In this document: piece after piece, positions 6,434 to 6,483 of the stretch
Numbering within the stretch: the first letter of the stretch is position 1
Layout of the letters: each line of letters starts with the position of its first letter
DNA from: Prevotella sp. CAG:485
GTDB taxonomy: Bacteria > Bacteroidota > Bacteroidia > Bacteroidales > Muribaculaceae
Assembly: GCA_000437495.1 (NCBI GenBank)
Contig: FR897844.1
Location: 45,326-51,808 of the forward strand
Direction: 5' to 3'
DNA: 6,483 bases
The notes under the pieces: model-generated
Databases searched by the model: none
What the model saw: the letters and a program-made list of their open reading frames with translations, nothing else
What the model was told of the DNA's origin: nothing
Translations under genes and position numbers: made by a program

Positions 6434-6457
6434 TTTTAGCTAATTTAGCTATTTTAG
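6434..6457. repeat. Dispersed 24-bp repeat, copy 2 (upstream of exported-protein gene)
   Basis: This copy reads TTTTAGCTAATTTAGCT, then A, then TTTTAG. It matches 4537-4560 at 23 of 24 positions and lies in the same orientation, 11 bp upstream of the ATG at 6422. It contains the palindrome AGCTAATTTAGCT (6438-6450). Placed this close to the start, it would sit in the untranslated leader of any transcript of the gene. Confidence 0.8.
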
Positions 6458-6483
6458 GGAGGTTCTATTATTTGATTTTTCAG

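Overview
The window looks like a piece of a GC-rich Bacteroidales chromosome (Bacteroidota). A gut lineage such as Muribaculaceae is plausible but unproven. The evidence is a Bacteroidota-type promoter (TTTG, 20 nt, TAnnTTTG) on the minus strand, no clear Shine-Dalgarno sequences before the starts, a NusA that ends soon after KH2, and an IF2 with a very long Lys/Pro/Glu-rich N-terminal linker. Every gene I can support is on the minus strand, so transcription runs from high to low coordinates.

In transcription order, 5118-6422 encodes an exported protein of unknown function with a carboxypeptidase-regulatory-like beta-sandwich near its N-terminus. A good consensus promoter follows (5053-5084), then a GC-rich leader of about 185 nt and a tRNA-Tyr(GUA) gene (4779-4861). 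An imperfect hairpin (4735-4760) lies just beyond the tRNA. A gene-free stretch of about 310 bp (4468-4778) follows, rich in short GCTAAA-type repeats. After it come rimP (3994-4467), nusA (2728-3975) and infB (1-2652). The window edge cuts infB before its stop codon; 884 codons are present and roughly 140 residues are probably missing.

rimP-nusA-infB is a conserved bacterial operon that joins 30S subunit maturation (RimP), transcription elongation and antitermination (NusA) and translation initiation (IF2). The genes are spaced 18 and 75 nt apart. A tRNA gene just upstream on the same strand recalls the E. coli layout, where the initiator tRNA gene metY precedes rimP-nusA-infB. Here the tRNA is tyrosine-specific, and the only convincing promoter lies ahead of it.

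I see no mobile element, CRISPR array, defence system or clearly novel multi-gene system. The unusual parts are non-coding or low-complexity: a 24-bp near-identical repeat built around a 13-bp palindrome, present upstream of both rimP and the exported-protein gene; the repeat-rich rimP leader; and the tandem-repeat linker in infB. The unrecognised exported protein is the only gene whose function is open.
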